Assembly: GCF_018918005.1 (NCBI RefSeq)
Contig: NZ_JAHLPR010000004.1
Span: 1 to 64,000, forward strand
Direction: 5' to 3'
Origin: Paenibacillus sp. MSJ-34
GTDB taxonomy: Bacteria; Bacillota; Bacilli; Paenibacillales; Paenibacillaceae
Length of the DNA: 64,000 bases
Within the stretch, counting starts at the first letter, position 1, and each line of letters begins with the position of its first letter. Shown piece by piece: positions 35,870 through 44,239 of the stretch. The translations under genes and the position numbers were made by a program. The notes under the pieces were generated by a model that had not been told where the DNA came from, did not search any database, and saw only the letters and a program-made list of their open reading frames with translations.

Positions 35870-37026
35870 TCATCTCCGGATACTACGGTTTTAACAATAG
35901 CGGCGACGAAGCGGTGTTGAAGTCGATTCTGGCCGCGTTGGAAGAGCAAGCCCAGGCGGAAGGGATCGCGGTCGAGCCGGTCGTTCTGTCCGCCGACCCG
36001 GCGCTGACGACCCGGCTTTACGGCGTGCAGGCGGTCCAGCGCATGAAGCTGGGCGATATCGTTCGCGCGCTGCGCGAAAGCGACGGCTTGATCAGCGGCG
36101 GCGGCAGTTTGCTGCAAGATGCGACGAGCGCCAAATCGATTCCGTATTATCTGGCGATTGTCAAAATCGCCCAATGGCTCGGAAAACCTTCCTTTATATA
36201 TGCGCAAGGAATTGGCCCGGTCCGGCGCAAACTATTCTACGGGATGATTCGCCGCGCGTTTCGCAAATGCGCTTACGTGTCGGTGCGCGATCAGGAGTCG
36301 GCGGAACTGCTCGCTGCGATGGGCGTTGCGCGGGGGCGGATCGATGTCGTGCCCGATCCGGTAATGGGGTTGCCGCTGCCGGATGGGGGTGCGGATGCGG
36401 AAGCGAGGGTATCCGTATCCGGCGCCGAATCCGCCGAGGATGACTTGCCTTTGCCGCTAGTAGGCGTCTCTGTGCGCTATTGGAACGAAGACCGCTCCGA
36501 CCTCGACCGCTGTGCCGAAGCGCTCGCCCTATTGTGCAAGCGGAGCGCCGTCCATTTGCGATTTCTGCCGTTTCATCTGCCAAGCGACGAGGAAGCGTCG
36601 CGCTACGTGATCGACCGGATCGGCCAGAACGGCGGCCCCGGCCTTGGCGTAGACGGGGGCGGCAGCCGCATAAGCATCTGTCCGCCGCTGCAAGATCCGC
36701 AAGCGATGCTTGGGGAAGTGAGCCGCTGCGATTTGCTGATCGGCATGCGGCTGCACTCGCTCATTTATGCGGCTTCGCAATCCGTGCCGCTGCTCGGCAT
36801 TTCGTACGATCCGAAGATCGATCACTTCCTGCATCGGTTGAATTCGGTTGCCGTCGGGACAACGGCGTACCTTGACCCGCAAGCCACCGCTTCCGAAGCG
36901 GCGCGTCTGCTTGCGCATGGCGCAGAATGGCGCCGCAGCCAGGCAGCGGGAATCGAACGGCTGAAGCAGGAATCTCAGCTGCCCGCGAAACAAATCGTTC
37001 GTTACTTACGTCTAAACAAAGGGTGA
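35836..37026 (+). CDS. csaB: Polysaccharide pyruvyl transferase CsaB
   Basis: The protein has 396 residues. CsaB adds a pyruvate ketal to the secondary cell wall polymer, the group that SLH domains recognise. The N-terminus VISGYYGFNNSGDEAVLKSI and the SGGGSLLQD motif are family signatures, and the C-terminal LIGMRLHSLIYAASQSVPLLGISYDPK carries the conserved Arg/His. The ATG at 35836 fits AAAGGTG nine bases upstream; a GTG at 35824 is an alternative. An Ala/Glu/Ser-rich insertion lies at about residues 180-210. tagA and tagO follow on the same strand. Confidence 0.95.
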   Translation: MGSKAGTSKRIVISGYYGFNNSGDEAVLKSILAALEEQAQAEGIAVEPVVLSADPALTTRLYGVQAVQRMKLGDIVRALRESDGLISGGGSLLQDATSAKSIPYYLAIVKIAQWLGKPSFIYAQGIGPVRRKLFYGMIRRAFRKCAYVSVRDQESAELLAAMGVARGRIDVVPDPVMGLPLPDGGADAEARVSVSGAESAEDDLPLPLVGVSVRYWNEDRSDLDRCAEALALLCKRSAVHLRFLPFHLPSDEEASRYVIDRIGQNGGPGLGVDGGGSRISICPPLQDPQAMLGEVSRCDLLIGMRLHSLIYAASQSVPLLGISYDPKIDHFLHRLNSVAVGTTAYLDPQATASEAARLLAHGAEWRRSQAAGIERLKQESQLPAKQIVRYLRLNKG

Positions 37027-37032
37027 TGTTAG

Positions 37033-37830
37033 GTGAATTCACTGCAACACGAATCGCAGCCAGCACCGGAACCTGCCGGACGGCGTCAATCTGTGCCTAC
37101 GGTTTCCATTTACGGCGTTCCTTTTTCCAAGATGGATATGAAACAGACGGTGGAATATTTGATCGACGCGGTAGAGCGCCGGGATTCGCATCAAGTCATT
37201 ACCGCCAATCCGATTATGGTGATGACGGCCCTGGGAAGCCCTGAATATATGAGCGTCATGAAGCAAGCCGATTTGATCGTGCCCGACGGTACGGGGATCG
37301 TGTGGGCGGCAGGATATGTCGGCGAGCCGGTAGCGGAACGGGTAACCGGTTTCGATCTGGTGCACGAGCTGTTCCGTGCGGGCGAGAAGCGCCGGTGGAA
37401 GATGTTCCTTCTGGGGAGTTCTCCGGAAGTCATCGAGGCCGCCGCGGCGAAGCTTCAACTCGATTACCCCGCGGTCCGCATCGTCGGAATCCGGGACGGA
37501 TATTTCCAAGACAGCGAAGACGACGAGGTCGTTGCGCAAATTCGCGCAGCCGATCCGGACATCCTCTTCGTCGCCCGCTCGGCCGACAAGCAGGAGCCGT
37601 GGATTGCGCGCTACCGTCAGCAGTTGAACGTGCCGATTATGATGGGAGTCGGGGGAAGCTTCGACGTTATTTCGGGCAAGCTGAAGCGTGCGCCCCAAGC
37701 GGTGCAAAAGCTTCGTCTCGAATGGTTGTATCGCTTGGCGAAGGAGCCGCGGCGCTTCAAAAGAATGCTTGCGCTTCCGAAATTCGCATGGAAAGTGGTC
37801 CGCGACAAAGAAAACGTGACAAAACCTTAA
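37033..37830 (+). CDS. tagA: WecG/TagA/CpsF family glycosyltransferase
   Basis: A 265-residue enzyme that transfers ManNAc to undecaprenyl-diphosphate-GlcNAc, the second step in wall teichoic acid or secondary polymer linkage synthesis. Thr58 in ITANP and Asp85 in VPDGTGIVWA match the conserved active-site residues of TagA. The C-terminal Arg-rich EWLYRLAKEPRRFKR is the membrane-docking appendage of the family. The start is a GTG six bases after csaB. The first 20 residues are polar and not conserved. Confidence 0.92.
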   Translation: MNSLQHESQPAPEPAGRRQSVPTVSIYGVPFSKMDMKQTVEYLIDAVERRDSHQVITANPIMVMTALGSPEYMSVMKQADLIVPDGTGIVWAAGYVGEPVAERVTGFDLVHELFRAGEKRRWKMFLLGSSPEVIEAAAAKLQLDYPAVRIVGIRDGYFQDSEDDEVVAQIRAADPDILFVARSADKQEPWIARYRQQLNVPIMMGVGGSFDVISGKLKRAPQAVQKLRLEWLYRLAKEPRRFKRMLALPKFAWKVVRDKENVTKP

Positions 37831-37947
37831 CATTTTCATTGAAATATAGTAAAATAACGCGCAAACGGTTAAATTCAGGGATGGAGTTTATTTTTCGATC
37901 GGAGTATAATTCAATCCGGTAGAGAAATAGGGGGTCGAGAGTACCAA

Positions 37948-39078
37948 ATGGAAATGATCTATGTATTCGGATTTGCCATCGCACTCGTGTTCGCTCTTGG
38001 ATTGACGCCTCTTGTCAAAAAATTCGCGGTCAAAATCGGCGCGGTCGACGTGCCGAACGCGCGTAAAGTGCATACACGCACGATGCCCCGTCTTGGAGGA
38101 TTGGGCATTTACGGTGCCGTTATTATCACTTTTTTGCTTATTTATCCATGGATTCCCGACAGCATCTTCGATACGGTGCGGGAAGCGAATTTAATGAAAG
38201 CTCTGCTCGTCGGCGGTTCGATTATCGTGCTGATCGGCGCGCTGGACGATAGATTTGAATTATCGGCGAAGGTGAAGCTGCTCGGCCAAATCGTCGCCGC
38301 TTGCGTTGTTGTGTTCGGATTCGACGTTACCGTTAATTTCGTCAACATTCCGTTCGGCAGCGGCCATATTTCCATGCCGGATTGGATTGCTATCCCGCTC
38401 ACGATTATATGGATCGTCGGCGTGACGAACGCGATCAATCTGATCGACGGCTTGGACGGACTTGCGGCCGGCGTGTCGGGCATTGCGATCGGCACGATGT
38501 TGGTTATGGCGTTCGTGATGGGAAACTGGGAAGTTGTACTGATCAGCCTTGTTCTGCTCGGCAGCGTGGTCGGATTTCTATTTTTCAACTTTCATCCGGC
38601 CAAAATTTTCATGGGAGACTCAGGCTCCTTGTTTCTTGGTTTCAGCTTGGCGATGTTATCGTTGCTCGGCTTTAAACAGGTCGCGGTTGTGTCGTTCCTG
38701 ACTCCGCTGTTAATTATCGGGGTGCCGCTGTCGGATACGTTCTTCGCGATCGTACGCCGCTGGCGCAACAAGAAACCGATCTTCGCGCCGGACAAAGGCC
38801 ATCTGCATCATTGCCTGCGCGAGCTCGGCTTCAGCCATCGCAAATCGGTTTTGATCATCTACGGTATCGCCACGTTCTTCGGCGTGCTCGCGATTATCCA
38901 ATCGATCGCCGCCGTGCATGAGGCGAACTGGGTGACGTTTATCGTCGTCTGCATCATGCTCTTCAGCCTGCAAATCGGCGCGGAAATTATCGGCATCGTA
39001 GACAAAACCAGAAGACCGCTGCTCGATTTCCTGCTGCGGCTACGCATGAAAACAGGCACCGACTCGCATTCGAAATAA
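37948..39078 (+). CDS. tagO: Undecaprenyl-phosphate GlcNAc-1-phosphate transferase
   Basis: A 376-residue polytopic membrane enzyme of the MraY/WecA family that starts wall polymer synthesis on the lipid carrier. Conserved cytoplasmic loops include KVHTRTMPRLGGLGIY, the aspartate pair in IGALDDRFELSAKVKLLGQ, NAINLIDGLDGLAAG and the late histidine loop KGHLHHCLRELGFSHRKSV. A TATAAT at 37905-37910 in the gap after tagA may give it its own promoter. It supplies the substrate for TagA, and the product is probably the polymer CsaB modifies. Confidence 0.93.
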   Translation: MEMIYVFGFAIALVFALGLTPLVKKFAVKIGAVDVPNARKVHTRTMPRLGGLGIYGAVIITFLLIYPWIPDSIFDTVREANLMKALLVGGSIIVLIGALDDRFELSAKVKLLGQIVAACVVVFGFDVTVNFVNIPFGSGHISMPDWIAIPLTIIWIVGVTNAINLIDGLDGLAAGVSGIAIGTMLVMAFVMGNWEVVLISLVLLGSVVGFLFFNFHPAKIFMGDSGSLFLGFSLAMLSLLGFKQVAVVSFLTPLLIIGVPLSDTFFAIVRRWRNKKPIFAPDKGHLHHCLRELGFSHRKSVLIIYGIATFFGVLAIIQSIAAVHEANWVTFIVVCIMLFSLQIGAEIIGIVDKTRRPLLDFLLRLRMKTGTDSHSK

Positions 39079-39093
39079 TTTTTTGTATGAATC

Positions 39094-39128
39094 AGCCCTT
39101 ATCCGGCATACCGGATAGGGGCTTTTAT
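39094..39128 (+). terminator. Terminator of tagO
   Basis: AGCCCTTATCCGG pairs with CCGGATAGGGGCT across CATA, followed by TTTT. Confidence 0.88.
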
Positions 39129-39159
39129 GTTGGGCCGGCTTGCGAGAGCGGCGTTCAAC

Positions 39160-39350
39160 ATTTGTAACGGAACTCGAGGACCTTAAAGTGGAAAAAAGCC
39201 GTCCTTTCCGTTTCTAACGGAACCCAGCGCTCTTATTCGTTGGTTTTGGAGGGAGAAATGAACGTATTACGGCAAATAAGGTCTCTCACATCCGTTAGAT
39301 TTTAAAAAGTGTGGATTTTGATCAAATAGAGTCCCCTGGTTCCGTTAGCC
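39160..39350. repeat. Four-copy repeat element (two direct, two inverted, 50-bp period)
   Basis: TAACGGAAC starts at 39165 and 39215. Inverted copies end at 39297 and 39347. Both pairs are exactly 50 bp apart. Aligned copies extend to CTAACGGAACC, a purine-rich middle and CTTATTTG. It lies in the 39079-39512 gap after the tagO terminator. Beyond it, to 39512, only the ribosome binding sites of the next gene were seen. Confidence 0.78.
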
Positions 39351-39512
39351 GTGATATATATGTTTCCATCATTTACGAACCTCCTTAAATTTTGCCGCAA
39401 CATCTAAAATTTCGCCAACTTTCGACCGATAACAGAAATACGTGACTATTTTTTGTAGAAAGGTCTCTTACCAAGGGGATTTCAAGTAAAATCAGGGAGA
39501 AGGTGGAGATGA

Positions 39513-42500
39513 ATGGACAAGTTATCAAATCTGCATCGTGCGGATGTTGAATATAAGAAGGAGGGACGAAGAGTGTCGAGAATGTGGAGCAAGTTGGTTA
39601 GTATGATGTTGGTGCTTTCTCTAGTTGTCGCCTGGCTGCCCGTAGGGTCGCATCAAGCGGCGGCGGCATCGGATTATTTTCAAATTGCCAATTTTAACGA
39701 TGACGTAAAGAATCCAACCGAAGTGAATACGCAAACGGTCGATTTGGTGGGGACGTTTACCGGGGTATCGGCGAACAGCATATCCTATGAGATCGATACG
39801 ATTATTTTGAAAGAGGACGGTTCCATTGAAGTGGTGTCAAGCCGCAAAGGGACCGATGTCAAACCGGTGATCGAGAACTCGATGACGTTCCGTTTTCCTG
39901 GGATCAAGCTTGATTCGGGGCTAAACCGGATCACGGTGAAAGGGAACAATTCGTTAGGCAACGTTGTTACCGCGGAAGTATTCGTCAGATATTCGAACGC
40001 TCCGATGTTATATGATATTAAAGCGGCAGACGGACGCATTTTGCGAGACAGCACCGATCCGACGGTTATTGATACGAAATCGATCACACTGCGGGCGACC
40101 AATGCGAAAGAAGTTTACGTAAACGGCAAGAAAATGTATTCCGGAGACGGAAAAAATTACGTCGCATCGGACATTCCGTTGGTAGACGGGTTGAATACGC
40201 TGGTTATTACCGCGAGCAACGAAGGAAAGACGATCACAGAAACCCGCGAGGTCGTTTATTACGGCGGGGGACCGACCGCTTACAACTTGGAAATCGGCAA
40301 TACGAAGGTTGAGAAAAACGGAACGGTGAACAAAACGGCTGCGAGCGCCGAGCCTGTAAAAGTTGCGGTTGTTTTTAAATTGGAGAACACTGCGCAAGAG
40401 CAATTAAATAACTTGAAATTGACTTTAACCGATCCTAATAACAATCTCGAATCGGTAACCGGTACAGCAAGCAATTTGGACAAGGTATCGAAAGACAGCC
40501 GGTTTATCACTTTCTTCTATTCCAATTTAAGCCCGGGATTAACCGTGAATGCGGAGGGGCGGCATAATGTGCACGTGCAGGGCGAATACGGGAAACAAAC
40601 GGTCAACTATGCCATTAATTTCACGAATCGCACCTCTTCGTCAGCTTACATTACGGATATCCAACAGCTATTTAACGTCATTGACGACGGTTCCAAAATT
40701 ACTTATGACAGAAGCGCGCCTTTGTCGTCCAATGCAACGTTTCTAGGGCTGCCTGTTTATATTTTGGTAAAAACGAGCGCCGCGACATCCGTAGATTTGA
40801 AATCTTTGGTCAACGGCAATGCTGCTTCTAATTTTAATTACGAATCGCGTACGCTTGCGAACGGAGAAGCGGGGATTGTATTTAAAATAACAAGCATGCC
40901 TCCGGGGCAGCAAAATCTTGTGTTCACGCCGGGAGCAAGCGCGGCGGACAGCAGAACGGTTACGGTCAGTTATGTATCCGCGCCTTACCTGGAAATTGTG
41001 AATATTCAGGATGGAACGATCTTAAATAAGAATAAAGATCTTGAGAAAATTGTTATCAAGCATACGAATTTTTCCCAATCCGACTTGAGTTCGATTAAGC
41101 TGTCTATTAACGGCAGAGAATTGACGGGAGCGCCAAATAATAACAGTACAGATAACTTGTTGGAATATACAATTAGCGATGCCGAACAAAATTTATTGGT
41201 TGCCGGCCCGAATACGATCAAGATTACGGGAACGACCAACGGCATTCCGGTATCCACGACAATCACGATCTATATTTTCGCTAAATATTCGCCTGAGATC
41301 AGCGCAGTCTTTCCGGTTCCTTTCGTTGTAGATCCGGCCGGGATTCCGATCCGGCAAAACGACGATCCGAGCGGATTATTCAAGCTTGTATCGGACAACA
41401 AATACGCCACTTCGGAAAAAGCGCTGGAAGTGCTGTTCACGGTTCGAAGCGCCGATAAGTTTGACGTCCGGGTAGACGGAAAGTTATGGACTGACGCCAA
41501 ACAGGACGGCGACGCATGGTTGTTTGACAATAACCGGCTCTTTATGGAAGGATCCGAACCGCTAAAAGACGAAAACGGGAATACAATGACGGATGAAAAC
41601 GGAAATGAAGTGATTCTGTATCATTTCCGCTTGCTTAAACAGCCGAACGAGAACACCGATGCGCTCACGCTTTCCAAAACGGGAGAGAAAAGCATTACGA
41701 TCACCGCGCGCAAAGGCTCGGCCAACGTATCTCATACCATCACGATCGTCAAAGAGAACGCGTCTTTCTCGATTCTTTCTCCGAAACTGCCGGACGAAAG
41801 TGTCATCAACCAAAATTTCTTGAAGGTAAGCATCGAAGCGGAAGGCGCCAATCAAGTGCTTATCGGCAAGCAGGAGCTTGTTAAGGATAAGACGAACGAT
41901 ATTTTCCGCGGCGAAGTGAACAATTTAAAGGTAGGGAAAAATACGATCAAATTTACGGTCATTCAAGGCGATCAAAAAATTAACGGCCAATTTACCGTAA
42001 ATTATGCCGGCGAGAAATTGCCCGGCGCATTATTTAAAACGGAAATTCCGAAATCAGGCAAAACGACGCTGTTTAAAGGCGACATGATCATAAGTTTGCC
42101 GAAAGGGACGTTGCTGAGGGAGGCTAACACCTTGCCTGGACAAGCGCCTCCTGAAATAAACATGTTCGACAATCAGCAAATCCTGTTCGGTATCGCGGAC
42201 AAAAATGACGGCCGAATTCTCAAGAAGTATAATGCGGTAGGCGAGGAAGTTTCCGGAAGACCTCAAGACGGTATAATTAAAGAAATTCCGGCCGATTTTT
42301 CGGCTATTCAATGGTTGACTCTGCCAAGCCGTTACGGCTACGCTTCCGAGTTGTTCTGGATGGACGCGGGCTATATCGAGAAAGACAGCATGGGGAATGT
42401 CACGAAAGTCATTGAAGGAAAACTTCCGTATAAATCGTATAACGATCCGATCGAAGATCCCAACTTCTATGATCGTTCCAACATTCAATGGATGGAACCG

Positions 42501-43307
42501 ACACAACGAGGAACCATTACGATGAAGTACGATCCGAACATTCGCGACGCGATTTCCGCAAACCTGGGGATATGGCGTTGGGTAGACCGCGACCAAATGT
42601 GGGTTCCGCTCGGAGGGACCATCGATGCGAAGAAACAAACGATAACTGCGCCGTTCGACGGTTTCGGTTATTATGCGATTCTTGGCCTTCGTTATACGTT
42701 TGACGATATTATCGGGCATCCATATGCGCGTAATAGCCTGGAAATTATGCTTTCCAGCAAAATTATGAATCCGATCGACGATTATGAATTCGGTGTATAC
42801 GAGAACGTATCGAGAGGCGAATTCGCCACGATGCTGGTGAAAATACTGGACATCCCATTGGAGTACGATGAGAATAATCCTACATTCGACGATGTCGGCA
42901 ATTATGGCGGTTTTAACGTACTATGGGATTACAGATATGTCGAGACAGCGGTTCGCAAAGGGATTATTCGCGGAATCGCTCCCCGGGTCTTCGACCCGAA
43001 TGGCGATTTGACGCGGGAGCATGCGGCGACGATGATCGCGCGTGCGCTAAACTTGAAGTTAGGCACGAAGGAGAAAGACCTTCCGAAGCTGCAAAAGCAA
43101 TTTACCGACGCGAATACGATCGATCCTTATATGGTTCCGGCAGTACTTGCTGTCAATAAAGCGGGGTATATCGAAGGTCTTCCGAATCAAATGGTGGAAG
43201 GACAGAAAAAACCGACGTACCGTTTTGATCCGACATCTAATTTAAAACGGGCCGATGCGGCTGTTATTGCCGAAAGAATCATGAGAAAGTTAAGGAAAAT
43301 CAAGTAA
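39513..43307 (+). CDS. Large secreted SLH-domain surface protein
   Basis: 1264 residues from ATG 39513. A GTG at 39573 with GGAGGG upstream gives a conventional signal peptide start (VSRMWSKLVSMMLVLSLVVAWLP, cleaved near AAAA), while 39513 has GGTGGAG and adds a 20-residue charged leader. The bulk (about 60-1000) consists of beta-rich repeats resembling Ig-like modules. Around 940-1060 is a region with GTITMKYDPNIRDA. Three SLH domains fill about 1062-1264 and should bind the pyruvylated polymer. It is the first large surface gene after csaB-tagA-tagO. Ligand or function is unknown. Confidence 0.9.
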   Translation: MDKLSNLHRADVEYKKEGRRVSRMWSKLVSMMLVLSLVVAWLPVGSHQAAAASDYFQIANFNDDVKNPTEVNTQTVDLVGTFTGVSANSISYEIDTIILKEDGSIEVVSSRKGTDVKPVIENSMTFRFPGIKLDSGLNRITVKGNNSLGNVVTAEVFVRYSNAPMLYDIKAADGRILRDSTDPTVIDTKSITLRATNAKEVYVNGKKMYSGDGKNYVASDIPLVDGLNTLVITASNEGKTITETREVVYYGGGPTAYNLEIGNTKVEKNGTVNKTAASAEPVKVAVVFKLENTAQEQLNNLKLTLTDPNNNLESVTGTASNLDKVSKDSRFITFFYSNLSPGLTVNAEGRHNVHVQGEYGKQTVNYAINFTNRTSSSAYITDIQQLFNVIDDGSKITYDRSAPLSSNATFLGLPVYILVKTSAATSVDLKSLVNGNAASNFNYESRTLANGEAGIVFKITSMPPGQQNLVFTPGASAADSRTVTVSYVSAPYLEIVNIQDGTILNKNKDLEKIVIKHTNFSQSDLSSIKLSINGRELTGAPNNNSTDNLLEYTISDAEQNLLVAGPNTIKITGTTNGIPVSTTITIYIFAKYSPEISAVFPVPFVVDPAGIPIRQNDDPSGLFKLVSDNKYATSEKALEVLFTVRSADKFDVRVDGKLWTDAKQDGDAWLFDNNRLFMEGSEPLKDENGNTMTDENGNEVILYHFRLLKQPNENTDALTLSKTGEKSITITARKGSANVSHTITIVKENASFSILSPKLPDESVINQNFLKVSIEAEGANQVLIGKQELVKDKTNDIFRGEVNNLKVGKNTIKFTVIQGDQKINGQFTVNYAGEKLPGALFKTEIPKSGKTTLFKGDMIISLPKGTLLREANTLPGQAPPEINMFDNQQILFGIADKNDGRILKKYNAVGEEVSGRPQDGIIKEIPADFSAIQWLTLPSRYGYASELFWMDAGYIEKDSMGNVTKVIEGKLPYKSYNDPIEDPNFYDRSNIQWMEPTQRGTITMKYDPNIRDAISANLGIWRWVDRDQMWVPLGGTIDAKKQTITAPFDGFGYYAILGLRYTFDDIIGHPYARNSLEIMLSSKIMNPIDDYEFGVYENVSRGEFATMLVKILDIPLEYDENNPTFDDVGNYGGFNVLWDYRYVETAVRKGIIRGIAPRVFDPNGDLTREHAATMIARALNLKLGTKEKDLPKLQKQFTDANTIDPYMVPAVLAVNKAGYIEGLPNQMVEGQKKPTYRFDPTSNLKRADAAVIAERIMRKLRKIK

Positions 43308-43331
43308 ATGAATGCTTTGGCAAGCTACTGG

Positions 43332-43355
43332 GAGCCCTGCGGGGCTCTCTTTTCC
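43332..43355 (+). terminator. Terminator of the SLH gene
   Basis: GAGCCC pairs with GGGCTC across TGCG, followed by TCTTTTCC. Confidence 0.8.
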
Positions 43356-43431
43356 TCTCACTACCTTTTGTAATTCTCTGCGCTTTACGTTACAATAACG
43401 AAAAAAGGCATAAAGGGGAGAATCCGACTCG

Positions 43432-43773
43432 ATGAAACTGATGAAATCGAAGCCTCAGTTAGAATACGACAAGGCCAAAACGAAATTTGAAGAGAAAGCC
43501 AAAATTCTTCAACAGAAAATTGAGGAAGTTCGCCAACATAAAGAAATTACGCAAGAAGTTATGGAAGAGATCGTTCTTGAAACCGGGTTTCATGACGCGT
43601 TCAACTCCTTGACGAAGGCGGAGAACGAACTGATTGATTGGTCGCATCGCACGATTAAGCATGAGAAAATGTACAAGGATAATCGCGAGCATTTCGACCG
43701 GATGTATGAAAATCTGCATACGAATCCGAAAGCGCGTGCCACAATCATCGAATTGGCCATGAAAATCAGATAA
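43432..43773 (+). CDS. Small coiled-coil protein of unknown function
   Basis: A 113-residue, highly charged and probably all-helical protein without a signal peptide. Heptad-like Lys/Glu spacing runs over residues 8-45, and a conserved-looking WSHRTIKHEKMY lies near 70. The ATG follows AAAGGGGAG. It stands alone between two terminators and two S-layer genes. It weakly recalls YlbF/YmcA-type helical proteins, but I cannot support that assignment. Confidence 0.7.
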   Translation: MKLMKSKPQLEYDKAKTKFEEKAKILQQKIEEVRQHKEITQEVMEEIVLETGFHDAFNSLTKAENELIDWSHRTIKHEKMYKDNREHFDRMYENLHTNPKARATIIELAMKIR

Positions 43774-43797
43774 TGTTGAGGCAGGTTGGCCGAGATC

Positions 43798-43828
43798 AGG
43801 CGTCTTTTCTAAAGGCGCCTTTGTTTTT
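43798..43828 (+). terminator. Terminator of the small coiled-coil gene
   Basis: AGGCG with a following C-TTT arm pairs with AAAG and CGCCT around TCT (ten pairs, one G-U), followed by TTGTTTTT. Confidence 0.8.
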
Positions 43829-44081
43829 GGCTTGATTATTTTACAATTTTTTCTTAATGACGGGCTTCTAACACCGTGCTATACTAGCAACCGTGGCTTT
43901 AAAATATATCATGCCGATATGATCTGGACTGATAGCTGGCCATATGCAAAATTTCTCAAATTTTTTTTGAAAAAAGAACGCAACTTTTGCTCGTTTCATG
44001 CGTTTAAGATGATGACAAGAAAAAAATGAATAAATTTTAACCGATTCGACACAGGTTCTTCCTAACTTGCGAAATTATGGC

Positions 44082-44110
44082 TTTACGATTATTGGGACTC
44101 ATTGTATAAT
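44082..44110 (+). promoter_or_regulatory. Probable promoter of the S-layer gene
   Basis: TTTACG at 44082-44087, 17 bp, TATAAT at 44105-44110. A leader of roughly 120 bases follows before the first start codon, as is common for stable S-layer mRNAs. The rest of the 43829-44239 gap is AT-rich and shows no other structure I can support. Confidence 0.6.
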
Positions 44111-44239
44111 GTTAGGGTAGGCTACGAATCTACATTTTTTTCATATGTCGCTTGTCTTGTTTACTAGTTTCTGTGATCGATTCGATTGCAGACATGATTA
44201 TAGCAATTTGCTCAACTCGGGGAAGGGGGTGAATCGGCA